Assembly: GCF_000719775.1 (NCBI RefSeq)
Contig: NZ_JOHR01000002.1
Location: forward strand, 271,081-335,080
Reading direction: 5' to 3'
Length of the DNA: 64,000 bases
From: Streptomyces sp. NRRL F-5135
Lineage (GTDB): Bacteria > Actinomycetota > Actinomycetes > Streptomycetales > Streptomycetaceae
The position numbers and the translations under genes are program-made. Of this stretch, positions 51,322-62,669 are shown one piece after another (position 1 is the stretch's first letter; each line of letters begins with the position of its first letter). The notes beneath the pieces were generated by a model that was not told the origin of the DNA, did not search any database, and saw nothing but the letters and a program-made list of their open reading frames with translations.

Positions 51322-52938
51322 GTGTTCGTACAGCAACTGGAACCCGTCGCCGACTCGCTCGCCCTCTCCGCCCTCGTCGCCGCTCTGCCCCTGGCCACCG
51401 TGCTCGTCCTGCTCGGTGCCGTCCGCATGAAAGCGCATCTCGCGGGGCTCATCGGCCTCGCCGTGGCCGTGCTCGTCGGCCTGTTCGTCTTCGGAATGCC
51501 GCTCGGCCAGACGCTCTCGGCCGGCGCGCAAGGGGTGCTCTTCGGCCTCTTCCCCATCATGTGGATCGTCGTCAACGCCCTGTGGGTGTACCGGATGACG
51601 CTGCGCACCCGGCACTTCGACGTCCTGCGGCGCTCGTTCGGGAGGCTGTCCGACGATCCCCGCGTCCAGGCGCTCGTCATCGCCTTCTGCTTCGGCGCGC
51701 TGCTCGAGGCGCTCGCCGGATTCGGCGCGCCGGTCGCCATCTGCTCCGTGATGCTGGTGGCGCTCGGCTTCGACCCGGTCAAGGCGGCCGTCGTCTCGCT
51801 CGTGGCCAACACCGCGCCGGTGGCCTTCGGCGCGATGGGCACACCGGTGGTGACGCTCGCTCAGGTCACGGGGCTGCCCCTGGACACCGTCGCGTCGGTC
51901 GTCGGGCGTCAGACGCCGCTGCTGGCACTGGTCGTACCGCTCGTCCTGGTTGGTCTGGTCGACGGCCGGCGGGGCCTGCGCGAGACCTGGGTGCCCGCGC
52001 TGGTGTGCGGAGTGGCCTTCGCGGCGGCCCAGTTCGTCGCCGCCAACTACGTCTCCGCCCAACTCGCCGACATCGGCGCGGCACTGGCGGGCGCGGCGGC
52101 GCTGGTCGCGCTCCCCTCGGCACGGCGGCCCGCGGCCGAGCCGGTACGGACGGCGGTGCTCACGGGCGTACGCAGCGAGGACCTGGATCGGGACGATCCG
52201 CGCCGGGACGTGCTGCGGGCCTACGCGCCGTACGGCCTGATCGTGGCGATCTTCTCCCTCGCGCAGATCCCACCGGTCAAGGACCTGCTGGCGCGGGCCA
52301 CCCGGGTCTTCGACTGGCCGTTCCTGGCGGTGGCCGACGCGCAGGGGAAGCCGGTGGGCGCCAATGTCTTCTCCCTGCCACTGCTGGCGACGGGCGGCAC
52401 GCTCGTGCTGCTCGCGGGCGTGTGCACGGCGGTGCTGCTCGGCGTGCGCGCGGGGGACGCGCTACGGGAGTGGGCGGCGACCGTCCACGAACTGCGGTAC
52501 GCGATCCTCACCGTCACCTCGGTGCTCGCCCTCGCGTATGTGATGAACCTGTCCGGACAGGCCGCTACGATCGGTCACTCCGTGGCGGCGGCGGGCGCGG
52601 GACTGGCGTTCCTGTCACCGATCCTGGGGTGGTTCGGGGTCGCGGTGTCCGGATCCGACACCTCGGCCAACGCGCTGTTCGGGGCCCTCCAGGTCACGGC
52701 GGCACAGCAGTCGGGGCTCTCGCCGGAGCTGCTGGCGGCGGCGAACAGTTCCGGTGGCGTGCTGGGCAAGATGATCTCGCCGCAGAACCTGACGATCGCG
52801 TGTGCGGCGGTGGGACTCGCGGGCAGGGAGGGGGATCTGCTGCGAAAGGTGCTGCCGTGGAGTGCGGGGTTGCTGCTGGTGATGTGCCTGGTGGTGGTGG
52901 GGCAGAGTACGGCGGCGCTGGGCTGGATGCTTCCGTGA
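51322..52938 (+). CDS. L-lactate permease
   Basis: A 538-aa LctP family transporter with about 13 membrane segments. Family motifs are LEALAGFGAPVAICSVMLVALGF, NTAPVAFGAMGTPV, GWFGVAVSGSDTSANALFG and SSGGVLGKMISPQNLTIA. It takes up L-lactate (and glycolate) with protons. GTG 51322 has GGAGG seven bases upstream and is preferred to the ATG at 51280. The 209-bp gap upstream contains repeated GACGCGC/CGCGCGTAA strings (51117-51195). No lactate dehydrogenase lies nearby. It is an interruption in an otherwise conserved whiB-manB gene order. Confidence 0.92.
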   Translation: MFVQQLEPVADSLALSALVAALPLATVLVLLGAVRMKAHLAGLIGLAVAVLVGLFVFGMPLGQTLSAGAQGVLFGLFPIMWIVVNALWVYRMTLRTRHFDVLRRSFGRLSDDPRVQALVIAFCFGALLEALAGFGAPVAICSVMLVALGFDPVKAAVVSLVANTAPVAFGAMGTPVVTLAQVTGLPLDTVASVVGRQTPLLALVVPLVLVGLVDGRRGLRETWVPALVCGVAFAAAQFVAANYVSAQLADIGAALAGAAALVALPSARRPAAEPVRTAVLTGVRSEDLDRDDPRRDVLRAYAPYGLIVAIFSLAQIPPVKDLLARATRVFDWPFLAVADAQGKPVGANVFSLPLLATGGTLVLLAGVCTAVLLGVRAGDALREWAATVHELRYAILTVTSVLALAYVMNLSGQAATIGHSVAAAGAGLAFLSPILGWFGVAVSGSDTSANALFGALQVTAAQQSGLSPELLAAANSSGGVLGKMISPQNLTIACAAVGLAGREGDLLRKVLPWSAGLLLVMCLVVVGQSTAALGWMLP

Positions 52939-53026
52939 GGCGTACGTGCCTGCCCTGTCCGATGCGCGGCTGCCGGGCCGGCGCGGGTAGCGTGGGCTCG
53001 TCGTCCGAGTTCTGCAGGGGGTACCG

Positions 53027-54385
53027 GTGGCTGATCTGTCGCAGCTGGTGAAGGCGTACGACGTGCGCGGGGTGTACCCCGATCAGCTGGACGACCGGCT
53101 CGCCGAGCTGTTCGGAGCGGCGTTCGTCGAGGTCACCCGGGCGGAGGCGATCGTCATCGGGCACGACATGCGGCCGTCGTCGCCCGGGCTGGCGTCGGCC
53201 TTCGCCCGGGGCGCGGTCGCGCGCGGCGCGCACGCGACGATCATCGGCCTGTGCTCGACGGATCAGCTGTACTACGCGTCGGGGAGGCTGGGCGTGCCGG
53301 GCGCGATGTTCACCGCGTCGCACAACCCGGCCCGGTACAACGGCATCAAGATGTGCCGGGCCGGCGCGGCGCCCGTCGGCCGGGACACAGGGCTGGCGGA
53401 GATCCGCGCGCTGGTCGAGCGACGGCTGGAGGAGGGCACTCCGCCCTCGGTGACGCGGCCGGGGACGCTCACGAAGCGCGACCTGCTGGACGACTACGCG
53501 GAATACCTGCTGTCGCTGGTCGACCTGTCCGCGATCCGCCCGCTGAAGGTCGTCGTGGACGCGGGCAACGGCATGGGCGGGCACACGGTCCCCACGGTGT
53601 TCGCGGGGCTGCCGCTGGAGGTCGTACCGCTGTACTTCGAACTGGACGGTACGTTCCCGAACCACGAGGCCAACCCGCTGGACCCGAAGAACCTGGTGGA
53701 CCTCCAGGCCCGCGTCCGGGCCGAGGGCGCCGACCTGGGCCTGGCCTTCGACGGCGACGCGGACCGCTGCTTCGTCGTGGACGAGCGCGGCGAGGGCGTC
53801 TCCCCGTCGACGATCACCGCGCTGGTGGCGGCGCGCGAGCTGGCCAAGCACCCGGGCGGCACGGTCATCCACAACCTGATCACGTCCTGGTCGGTGCCGG
53901 AGGTGGTCGAGGAACACGGGGGGACACCCGTCCGTACCCGCGTCGGCCACTCCTTCATCAAGCAGGAGATGGCCGACACGGGCGCCGTCTTCGGGGGCGA
54001 GCACTCGGCGCACTACTACTTCCGCGACTTCTGGAACGCGGACACGGGCATGCTCGCCGCGCTCCACGTCCTGGCCGCACTGGGCAGCCAGCCGCGGCCG
54101 CTCTCCGCCCTGGTCGCCGCGTACGACCGCTACGCGGGCTCCGGCGAGATCAACTCCACGGTCGTCGACCAGACGGGGCGCACGGCGGCGATCCGCGAGG
54201 CGTTCGCGGCGCGCGAGGGTGTGACGTTCGACGAACTGGACGGTCTGACGGTGACGGCGGCCGACTGGTGGTTCAACGTGCGCCCGTCGAACACGGAACC
54301 GCTGCTGAGGCTGAACGTGGAGGCGCGGGACGAGGCGACGATGGAGGAGATCAGGGACGAGGTGCTGGGCCTGATCCGCGCGTAG
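53027..54385 (+). CDS. manB: Phosphomannomutase/phosphoglucomutase
   Basis: A 452-aa alpha-D-phosphohexomutase. The phospho-serine loop is [17 protein letters not shown], the metal loop is [17 protein letters not shown], sugar binding is at [22 protein letters not shown], and phosphate binding is at [16 protein letters not shown]. It converts mannose-6-phosphate to mannose-1-phosphate. GTG 53027 has GGGGG upstream. It starts an array with Trm112-like, SIS isomerase and manA genes on the same strand, a GDP-mannose precursor group. Confidence 0.95.
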   Translation: MADLSQLVKAYDVRGVYPDQLDDRLAELFGAAFVEVTRAEAIVIGHDMRPSSPGLASAFARGAVARGAHATIIGLCSTDQLYYASGRLGVPGAMFTASHNPARYNGIKMCRAGAAPVGRDTGLAEIRALVERRLEEGTPPSVTRPGTLTKRDLLDDYAEYLLSLVDLSAIRPLKVVVDAGNGMGGHTVPTVFAGLPLEVVPLYFELDGTFPNHEANPLDPKNLVDLQARVRAEGADLGLAFDGDADRCFVVDERGEGVSPSTITALVAARELAKHPGGTVIHNLITSWSVPEVVEEHGGTPVRTRVGHSFIKQEMADTGAVFGGEHSAHYYFRDFWNADTGMLAALHVLAALGSQPRPLSALVAAYDRYAGSGEINSTVVDQTGRTAAIREAFAAREGVTFDELDGLTVTAADWWFNVRPSNTEPLLRLNVEARDEATMEEIRDEVLGLIRA

Positions 54386-54669
54386 CCGGGCTGGGCCGAG
54401 GCGGGCTGTACCGGACCGAGATTCCGGGGTACGCGGCGCGGGCGGCATACGAGGCCGAACAGGCGCGCCCCCGCACGGCGCGCAACGCGCCCCAGGATCC
54501 CCGAGCCCACGGCGGGGCGGAGCCCCGGTCCCCCCGGGAATGCGGGTGGGACAGGGGGAAACGCGCCGCGGGCAACCGCGCACCCGCACCGCGGGTACCC
54601 GGGACGGACGGCGGTACGCTGACTCCACCCGATCGATCCGCCCCGCCCCGCCCGAAGGGACCCCCACCC

Positions 54670-54852
54670 ATGCCGCTCGAAGCCGGCCTCCTGGAGATCC
54701 TCGCCTGCCCGGCCTGCCACGCCCCGCTCAGCGACAGTACGGCCGCCGACACGCCGGAGCTGGTCTGCACCGGCGAGGACTGCGGCCTGGCGTACCCGGT
54801 CCGGGACGACATCCCGGTCCTCCTCGTCGACGAGGCCCGCCGCCCCGCGTAA
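54670..54852 (+). CDS. Trm112 family small zinc protein
   Basis: A 60-aa protein with CPACHAPL near the start and [22 protein letters not shown], giving four cysteines for one zinc. Bacterial Trm112-like proteins partner methyltransferases or other enzymes; the partner is unknown here. It lies between manB and the SIS-domain gene in the same orientation, a conserved actinobacterial position. Confidence 0.9.
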   Translation: MPLEAGLLEILACPACHAPLSDSTAADTPELVCTGEDCGLAYPVRDDIPVLLVDEARRPA

Positions 54853-55070
54853 ACGACGTTCCGGCTGCCCGCCGGCCGGCGAAACGAGCCGATGGTGCCC
54901 GCTGGTGGTGCCGGCCGGTGACGTCGACCGGTGACGTCGGTCAGTGCCGGTTACGCCCGGCGACGGTACGCGCCGCAGACCGTGCGCCACGCACTCCGCG
55001 TCACGGGACCGACCCCGCCGTACGCCCACACGCCACGCCACGCCCCGGCGATCCCGAGGAGACCGTCCCC

Positions 55071-56459
55071 ATGCTCGACGAGTCGCTGCTCGACGCCCCC
55101 GACGCACTGGCCCGTGCCGACCGCCGCGGGCTGCTGCGCGACGCCGCCGAGGCCGGGGCCCGGGTGCGCACCGCCCTGCGGAACACCGCCGAGGCCGGTA
55201 TCGGCGGGCTCGCGCCCGAGGGCCGCCCACGCGCCGTGCTGATCGCGGGCTCGGGTACCGCCGCGACCGCCGTCGCCGATCTCGTCGGTGCCCTCGCGGG
55301 CGCCGCCGCGCCCGTCGTCCGGCTGAGCCCCACCGGGGTCGCACCCGCCGCCGGTGCCCTGCGCTGGGCGTTGCCCGGTTGGGCCGGCCCCGTCGATCTG
55401 CTCCTGATCGCCACCACCGACGGCAGCGAACCGTCCCTCGCGCTCCTGGCCGAGCAGGCGTACCGCCGTGGCTGCACGGTCGTGGCCGTCGCCCCGCGCA
55501 CGTCTCCGCTGATCGAGGCGGTCGGCAACACGCACGGCCTCACCGTGCCCATGGCTCCGCCCCTCAACGAACGCTACGAAAGCCAGGAACGCCGCGAGCG
55601 GCCCGAGCGGCCCGGGAACGACACCGAAGCCGACGGCCCGACGACCGGGAACGAGCCCGCGGGAGAGCCCGGAAGCGAGTCCGGCAACGGGACCGGGGCC
55701 GAACCCGGAAGCGAGTCCGGGGCCGAATCCGGGTCCGGCCCCGGGGCCGAATCCGGCGGCCGACCCGAGAACGGCCGACCCGAGAACAACGTCGGCGCCG
55801 AGCACGGAGCCGCGGCCGGTGCCGAGCGCGCGGACACCCCGACCGCTGTCGGGTCCGGCGCGTTCTGGGCCCTGCTCGTCCCCCTCCTCGCGCTCCTCGA
55901 CCGCGCAGGCCTCCTCACCGCGACCCCCGAGACCCTCCAGAAGGTCGCCGACCGGCTCGACAGCGTCGCCGAGCGCTGTGGCCCGGCCGTCGCCACGTAC
56001 AGCAACCCGGCCAAGACCCTCGCCGCCGAACTCGCCGAAAGCCTGCCCCTGATCTGGACGGAGGGCACGGCAGCGGCCTCCGCCGGCCGCCGGTTCGCCG
56101 CCGCCCTGGCCGAACTGACCGGACGAGCCGCCCTCGCCGCCGAACTGCCCGACGCGCTCCCGGCCCACGGCGCCCTGCTCGCCGCGGACGTCACCGGCGG
56201 CACGGACCTGGACGACTTCTTCCGCGACAGGGTCGAGGACCCCGGCCGTCCGCGCCCCCGCGTCGTACTGCTCCGGGACCGCCCCGTCGGCGGGCTGACC
56301 GCCGCTCCCGCCGCCCGCGACCTCGCGCTCGGCCACGGCACCGGCATCAGCGAACTGGAACCCGAGGACGGCAGCGAACTGGAAGCCCTCGCCGAGGTGC
56401 TCGCCGTCACCGATTTCGCCACCGTTTACCTGGCTCTCGCCGGGAACGCGCCCGCATGA
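55071..56459 (+). CDS. SIS-domain phosphosugar isomerase-like protein
   Basis: A 462-aa protein. The SIS fold begins with AVLIAGSGTAATAVADLVGA and has LLLIATTDGSEPSLALLAEQA. The C-terminal half carries a second SIS domain: YSNPAKTLAAELAESLPLIWTEG and FAAALAELTGR. This matches the PMI/PGI bifunctional type described from archaea and seen in actinomycetes before manA. Residues about 165-260 form a Glu/Gly/Ser/Asn linker with repeats (ESGSGPGAESGG), longer than the fold needs. ATG 55071 has GAGGAG nine bases upstream. Isomerase activity is inferred. Confidence 0.85.
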   Translation: MLDESLLDAPDALARADRRGLLRDAAEAGARVRTALRNTAEAGIGGLAPEGRPRAVLIAGSGTAATAVADLVGALAGAAAPVVRLSPTGVAPAAGALRWALPGWAGPVDLLLIATTDGSEPSLALLAEQAYRRGCTVVAVAPRTSPLIEAVGNTHGLTVPMAPPLNERYESQERRERPERPGNDTEADGPTTGNEPAGEPGSESGNGTGAEPGSESGAESGSGPGAESGGRPENGRPENNVGAEHGAAAGAERADTPTAVGSGAFWALLVPLLALLDRAGLLTATPETLQKVADRLDSVAERCGPAVATYSNPAKTLAAELAESLPLIWTEGTAAASAGRRFAAALAELTGRAALAAELPDALPAHGALLAADVTGGTDLDDFFRDRVEDPGRPRPRVVLLRDRPVGGLTAAPAARDLALGHGTGISELEPEDGSELEALAEVLAVTDFATVYLALAGNAPA

Positions 56460-56505
56460 CATGAGTTCGGCGCCATCACGTCACCACGTACGAGAAAGTC
56501 ACCCC

Positions 56506-57747
56506 ATGGACCGCCTCTCCAACACCGTGCGCCCCTACGCGTGGGGTTCCACGACCGCCATCCCCGAGCTGCTCGGTGTCGCCCCCACCGGTGAGCCGCA
56601 GGCCGAGATGTGGCTGGGCGCCCACCCCGGCGCCCCCTCCCGTCTCGACCGCGGCACGAGCACGAGCGTGGACACAGGCGAGAGCACGGACAAGGGCAAG
56701 GGCGCAGGTGCAGGCGCGGGAGAAGGCAGCGGTTCTGGCGAGCAGCCGCTCTCCGCCGTCATCGACGCGGACCCGGAAGCGGAACTCGGCGCGGCGGCGG
56801 TCCGGAAGTTCGGGCCGCGCCTGCCCTTCCTGCTCAAGCTCCTCGCCGCCGGCTCCCCGCTCTCGCTCCAGGTGCATCCCGACCTCGCCCAGGCGCGTGA
56901 GGGCTACGAGCGGGAGGAGCGGCAGGGCGTCCCCGTCGACGCCCCGCACCGCAACTACAAGGACGCCAACCACAAGCCGGAACTGATCTGCGCGCTCACC
57001 CCGTTCGACGGGCTGTGCGGCTTCCGCGCCCCCGAGCAGGCGGCCGATCTGCTCGCCGGGCTGGCGGTCGACTCCCTCGAGCCGTACGCCGACGTCCTGC
57101 GTGCCCACCCCGAGGAGGCCGCGCTGCGCGAGGTGCTGACGGCCGTCCTCACCGCGGACCCGGCCGAGATGGCCGCCACCGTCACCGAGGCCGCCGCCGC
57201 GGCCGGCCGGCTCGGCGGCGCCTACGAGCCGTACGCCACGATCGCGCACCACTACCCCGGCGACCCCGGGGTGATCGCCGCCATGCTGCTCAACCACGTA
57301 CGACTCCAGCCCGGGGAAGCGCTCTTCCTGGGCGCGGGCGTCCCGCACGCCTACCTCAACGGCCTCGGCGTCGAGATCATGGCGAACTCGGACAACGTGC
57401 TGCGCTGCGGGCTCACGCCCAAGCACGTGGACGTGCCCGAACTGCTCCGTATCGTGCGCTTCGAGACGACCGAGCCGAACATCCTCCGCCCGGAGGCGTC
57501 CGGCACGGGGGAAGAGGTGTACGAGACGCCCATCGACGAATTCCGGCTCTCCCGCTACGTCCTCGCGCCGGGCGCCGACCCCCGCGACCTGACTACCGCC
57601 GGTCCGCAGATCCTGCTCTGCACGGCCGGTGCGCCCCGGACGAACGGCCTGGGCCTCGCGCCCGGCGGCGCCGTCTTCGTCCCGGCGGGCGAGACGACCG
57701 AACTGTCCGGGACAGGAACGATTTTCCGGGCGACCGTCGTGGTCTGA
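56506..57747 (+). CDS. manA: Mannose-6-phosphate isomerase, class I
   Basis: A 413-aa zinc enzyme interconverting fructose-6-phosphate and mannose-6-phosphate. Zinc ligands lie in SLQVHPDLAQA, NHKPELICAL and GAGVPHAYLNG; the N terminus is LSNTVRPYAWGSTTAIPEL and EMWLGAHPGAPS. A Ser/Thr/Gly-rich insertion (residues about 53-85) follows the latter, before PLSAVI. ATG 56506 is chosen because homology begins at once; the upstream ATG at 56461 overlaps the SIS-gene stop region. Together with manB it supplies mannose-1-phosphate. Confidence 0.95.
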   Translation: MDRLSNTVRPYAWGSTTAIPELLGVAPTGEPQAEMWLGAHPGAPSRLDRGTSTSVDTGESTDKGKGAGAGAGEGSGSGEQPLSAVIDADPEAELGAAAVRKFGPRLPFLLKLLAAGSPLSLQVHPDLAQAREGYEREERQGVPVDAPHRNYKDANHKPELICALTPFDGLCGFRAPEQAADLLAGLAVDSLEPYADVLRAHPEEAALREVLTAVLTADPAEMAATVTEAAAAAGRLGGAYEPYATIAHHYPGDPGVIAAMLLNHVRLQPGEALFLGAGVPHAYLNGLGVEIMANSDNVLRCGLTPKHVDVPELLRIVRFETTEPNILRPEASGTGEEVYETPIDEFRLSRYVLAPGADPRDLTTAGPQILLCTAGAPRTNGLGLAPGGAVFVPAGETTELSGTGTIFRATVVV

Positions 57748-57879
57748 GGCGGACCGAAAAACCGTTCCCGCAGGAAGCTGCAACAATGTCCCGCCGTACC
57801 GGGGCCACGACGCGGCCGGCCTCCCCGGCCGGGTCGGCGGCGACCAGCGACAGGACAGAGGAAGGGACGTCACCCACCC

Positions 57880-58866
57880 ATGAGCGCGTCAGGCGGAACC
57901 AAGGCGATCGTGGCGGCGCTCGGCGCCAATCTCGCGATCGCGGTAGCTAAGTTCGTGGCGTTCCTCTTCAGCGGTTCGTCGTCCATGCTCGCCGAGAGCG
58001 TGCACTCCCTCGCCGACTCCGGCAACCAGGGGCTGCTCCTCCTCGGCGGAAAGCGGGCCAAGCGCGAAGCGACCCCGCAGCACCCCTTCGGCTACGGCCG
58101 CGAGCGCTACATCTACGCCTTCCTCGTCTCCATCGTCCTCTTTTCCGTCGGCGGCATGTTCGCCGTCTACGAGGGTTACGAGAAGATCAAGCATCCGCAC
58201 GAGATCGAGGCCTGGTACTGGCCGGTCGGGGTGCTCGTCTTCGCGATCATCGCCGAGGGCTTCTCCTTCCGTACGGCCATCAAGGAGTCGAACGCCCTGC
58301 GCGGCGCGCTTTCCTGGAAGGAGTTCATCCGCCGGGCCAAGGCTCCCGAGCTCCCCGTCGTGCTCCTGGAGGATCTCGGCGCGCTGATCGGCCTCGTCCT
58401 CGCCCTCGCCGGCGTCGGCCTCGCGCTGGGCACGGGCAACGGCATCTGGGACGGCATCGGCACGCTCTGCATCGGCGTTCTCCTCATCCTCATCGCCGTC
58501 GTCCTGGCGGCCGAGACCAAGTCCCTGCTCCTCGGCGAGGCCGCGGGCGTGGAGGAGGTCGAGAAGATCAAGGCCGCGCTCGTGGACGGCGATGTCGTGA
58601 CCGGCATCATCCACATGCGCACGCTCCACCTCGGCCCGGAGGAACTGCTGGTCGCCGCCAAGATCGCGGTCGAGCACGACGACACCGCCGTCGAGGTCGC
58701 CAACGCGATCAACGCCGCCGAGGCCAGGATCCGCGAGGCCGTCCCGATCGCCCGCGTCATCTACCTGGAACCGGACATCTACAGCGAGTCGGCCGCGGCG
58801 GCCGGTACCAACCCGGGCAAGACCTCCCGCGGCCAGGACACGGCCACCCCGGGCACGGCCCACTGA
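57880..58866 (+). CDS. Cation diffusion facilitator family transporter
   Basis: A 328-aa divalent-metal exporter. The first half shows the CDF pattern: ALGANLAIAVAKFVAFLFSGSSSMLAESVHSLADSGNQGLLLLG, with metal-site Ser/His/Asp. About six membrane helices follow and a cytoplasmic domain (GIIHMRTLHLGPEELLVAAKI). A long loop (EFIRRAKAPELPVVLLEDLGALIG) contains the second metal-site Glu/Asp. Members move zinc, iron or manganese; the metal cannot be fixed here. It sits between manA and ahcY. Confidence 0.92.
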   Translation: MSASGGTKAIVAALGANLAIAVAKFVAFLFSGSSSMLAESVHSLADSGNQGLLLLGGKRAKREATPQHPFGYGRERYIYAFLVSIVLFSVGGMFAVYEGYEKIKHPHEIEAWYWPVGVLVFAIIAEGFSFRTAIKESNALRGALSWKEFIRRAKAPELPVVLLEDLGALIGLVLALAGVGLALGTGNGIWDGIGTLCIGVLLILIAVVLAAETKSLLLGEAAGVEEVEKIKAALVDGDVVTGIIHMRTLHLGPEELLVAAKIAVEHDDTAVEVANAINAAEARIREAVPIARVIYLEPDIYSESAAAAGTNPGKTSRGQDTATPGTAH

Positions 58867-59102
58867 CACCCGGACGCTCTCGAACCAGCCCTTCCGGCGC
58901 TGTTTCACGACGGCGATCGGGACATCGGCTGTGGGCGGCGGGAGCCATCGGTGTAGATTCGTGACAGAGCCAGACGTCGCTGCTGATGGCGGTCGGGCGG
59001 CCCGCTCCGCGCGGACCGGCCGAGGGAGAGAGGGCCACGACGGACTGCGCCGCGAGTGCCCGGGCATTCGTATGCCCGCCGCCGCAGAGCCAGCCGACGT
59101 AA

Positions 59103-60596
<1,494 letters not shown>

Positions 60597-60648
60597 TCAC
60601 GTACCGTCGCTCATCAGGCTCATCACGCTGATCGGCCGACGCAGGACA

Positions 60649-60685
60649 GGACAGGCCCCCGCACCCCTGTGTCGGGGGCCTGTCC
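60649..60685 (+). terminator. 13-bp hairpin after ahcY
   Basis: GGACAGGCCCCCG (60649-60661) pairs with CGGGGGCCTGTCC (60673-60685). Confidence 0.85.
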
Positions 60686-60902
60686 CGTGTGTGACCACCC
60701 TCCCGAGCCCGGCTCGCGGGCCCGGGAGGCCCGGGGGTTGGTCAGCAGGGCCGACATCGAGCACCGCCGCTGTCGGCCCGTGCCGACCGCAGCCGGCGAA
60801 CACCGACGAGTACCGGCGCACGCCGGGGTTCGCCGAGGTGTACGGCGTGTGAGAGCGTCGCAGGTGTCAGTCGCCGAGGACCCGAAGGACCTGAAAGCCC
60901 CC

Positions 60903-61604
60903 ATGCCCCGCGGCCGTTATTCGCTTCATGATCCGCACGATCACACCCCTCTCGGTGACGAACACTTCCAGTGCGCGCCCGGCCCCTCCGGCTGGCGCTA
61001 CGTCTCCCAGATCACCGCCCCCTCCGGCGACCACGCGGGCTCCGTCGATCTGGCCCTCGACGAACTCGGCCGCCCGATCCGTGTTGAACTGCACGCTGCC
61101 GGCTGGCAGGTCCGCGGAGCCGCCCTCGACGGCGTCACCTGGGTCCGTACCGACCCCACCGGCGCCCACGCCACCGAAGGCAATGTCCGCGCTCACGCCT
61201 TCACCGGAACGTCCCCCTCCTTCCTCGTCGCGATCTCCCGTCTCCTCCGTCTCGCCCCCGGTTCCCCCGCGACCCGCGTCCGCCTCGTGGCCTTCACGGA
61301 TCCGGTCCTCGCCCCCCGCACTCTCGATCAGTCCTGGGCCCTGGTGAACAGTGAAGCGCACGCCACTGACAACGGCCCCTTGACCGTGGACGAGTACCAG
61401 GTCAGCGCCCTGGACACGGGTGAGCGGCACACGGTTCACATCGCGGGGGACGTGGTACTCGCGGCTCCCGGCATCGAGCTCGAAGACCTGGAGTCGCCGC
61501 CGTCGGCCTTTCCCGACGTCCCGCCGCACTACGCGGGCGGGGCGAAACCGGTCGGCGACGGCGGAGACGAAGAGGGAGAAGAGGAAGAAGAGGGAGAGGA
61601 CTGA
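60903..61604 (+). CDS. Conserved hypothetical protein with acidic C terminus
   Basis: A 233-aa soluble protein. Beginning MPRGRYSLHDPHDHTPLGDEHF, it has a beta-rich body (GWRYVSQITAPSGDHAGSVD; DELGRPIRVELHAAGWQVRG; TSPSFLVAISRLLRL; SWALVNSEAHAT). The body resembles a lipocalin-like fold only loosely. The end is a Glu run (EEGEEEEEGED) that overlaps the 3' end of the RDD gene on the other strand by 76 bp. GTG 60864, 13 codons upstream, is also in frame. I do not recognise a function. Confidence 0.8.
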   Translation: MPRGRYSLHDPHDHTPLGDEHFQCAPGPSGWRYVSQITAPSGDHAGSVDLALDELGRPIRVELHAAGWQVRGAALDGVTWVRTDPTGAHATEGNVRAHAFTGTSPSFLVAISRLLRLAPGSPATRVRLVAFTDPVLAPRTLDQSWALVNSEAHATDNGPLTVDEYQVSALDTGERHTVHIAGDVVLAAPGIELEDLESPPSAFPDVPPHYAGGAKPVGDGGDEEGEEEEEGED

Positions 61605-62515
61605 GGAGCGGAGGAAGACGTCGAAGAGGGACGGGACGAGGCCGAGGAGCCTGTCGGCCCGTCACCGGTAGCGGCGGCGGGAGTGGGAACCGCGGGCACC
61701 GGGGCACGGGAAGCGTCGTGAGGAAAACCACCGTCGCCGACGATGACGCCGCCGGAAGAGCCGCCCGGTCCGCCGAAGGCCCGCCGGGCGTCCCGCGCCT
61801 GCCGTTCGTGCACCACCGCCGCCAGATACGCGGCCGCGGGCACCTCCTGGGGCGCGGGCGTTCCGGTGCGCTCCGCCAGTTCGCCCGCGAGCCGCTCGGC
61901 CATCCCCAGGCCGACCCCGGCGTCCAGCTGATCCATCCGTGTCAGGTACTGCCGTATGCCGAGCCACAGGCCGTCAGGCACCCCCGACAGATCCAGTTCC
62001 GCGAACCGTCCCACGAGCCATGGCGGAGGCGGTGGAACCGCGGCGGACCGCCCGGCCGGTACCCGCTCCCGGACGACCAGCGTCCCCGCGAAGACGTCCC
62101 CGACCCGCCGGCCCCGCGCCGAGACCAGCGACGCGATGCACCCGACGACCCCGAACGACATCAGGATCTCCACCACTCCGACCGCCCCGCGCACGAGCGC
62201 GTGCCGGAACCGTATGGGACCCCCGTCGTCGCGTACGACCCGCAGGCCACAGGCCAGCTTCCCCAGCGACCGCCCGTGGCTGAGCGTCTCCACCGCTATC
62301 GGCCCGCCCACCAGCACCAGCAGGAACGAGGCGATGCCGAGCGCGGTGACCGCCGCCTCGTCCAGCGCGCCCGACGAGAGCACCACCGCGACCGACACCA
62401 GCAGATAGGCCGTCCACGCCACCACGAGGTCGATCACCAGCGCCAGCGCGCGGCTCGGCAGCTTCGCCGGGCGCAACCCCAGCACGACCGCGTCGCCCGT
62501 TACAAGATCGTTCAC
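61529..62515 (-). CDS. RDD family membrane protein
   Basis: A 328-aa protein. The RDD region has PSRALALVIDLVVAWTAYLLV, a second helix (ALGIASFLLVLVGGPIAVETLSHGRSLGKLACGL), and RRVGDVFAGTLVVRER. The N-terminal 150 residues carry three to four membrane segments; the C-terminal 170 are cytoplasmic and end in a Ser/Pro run that is antisense to the acidic tail of the neighbouring gene. RDD proteins often accompany transport or secretion genes; no substrate can be given. It is divergent from the SpoIIM-like gene. Confidence 0.88.
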   Translation of the reverse strand: MNDLVTGDAVVLGLRPAKLPSRALALVIDLVVAWTAYLLVSVAVVLSSGALDEAAVTALGIASFLLVLVGGPIAVETLSHGRSLGKLACGLRVVRDDGGPIRFRHALVRGAVGVVEILMSFGVVGCIASLVSARGRRVGDVFAGTLVVRERVPAGRSAAVPPPPPWLVGRFAELDLSGVPDGLWLGIRQYLTRMDQLDAGVGLGMAERLAGELAERTGTPAPQEVPAAAYLAAVVHERQARDARRAFGGPGGSSGGVIVGDGGFPHDASRAPVPAVPTPAAATGDGPTGSSASSRPSSTSSSAPQSSPSSSSSPSSSPPSPTGFAPPA

Positions 62516-62669
62516 CGGAACCCGCCTTTCGCCCCGCCCTCGTACCTTCCCGGCCCCACGAATCCCTCAGTCTGCCAAGCTGGCCCGCAGCGTGCCGCGT
62601 GAGTATGGACCGGCAGACATACGAACCGACAATGAACCGACCGTCCCCGGCCCTGGAGCAGCAGCGACC

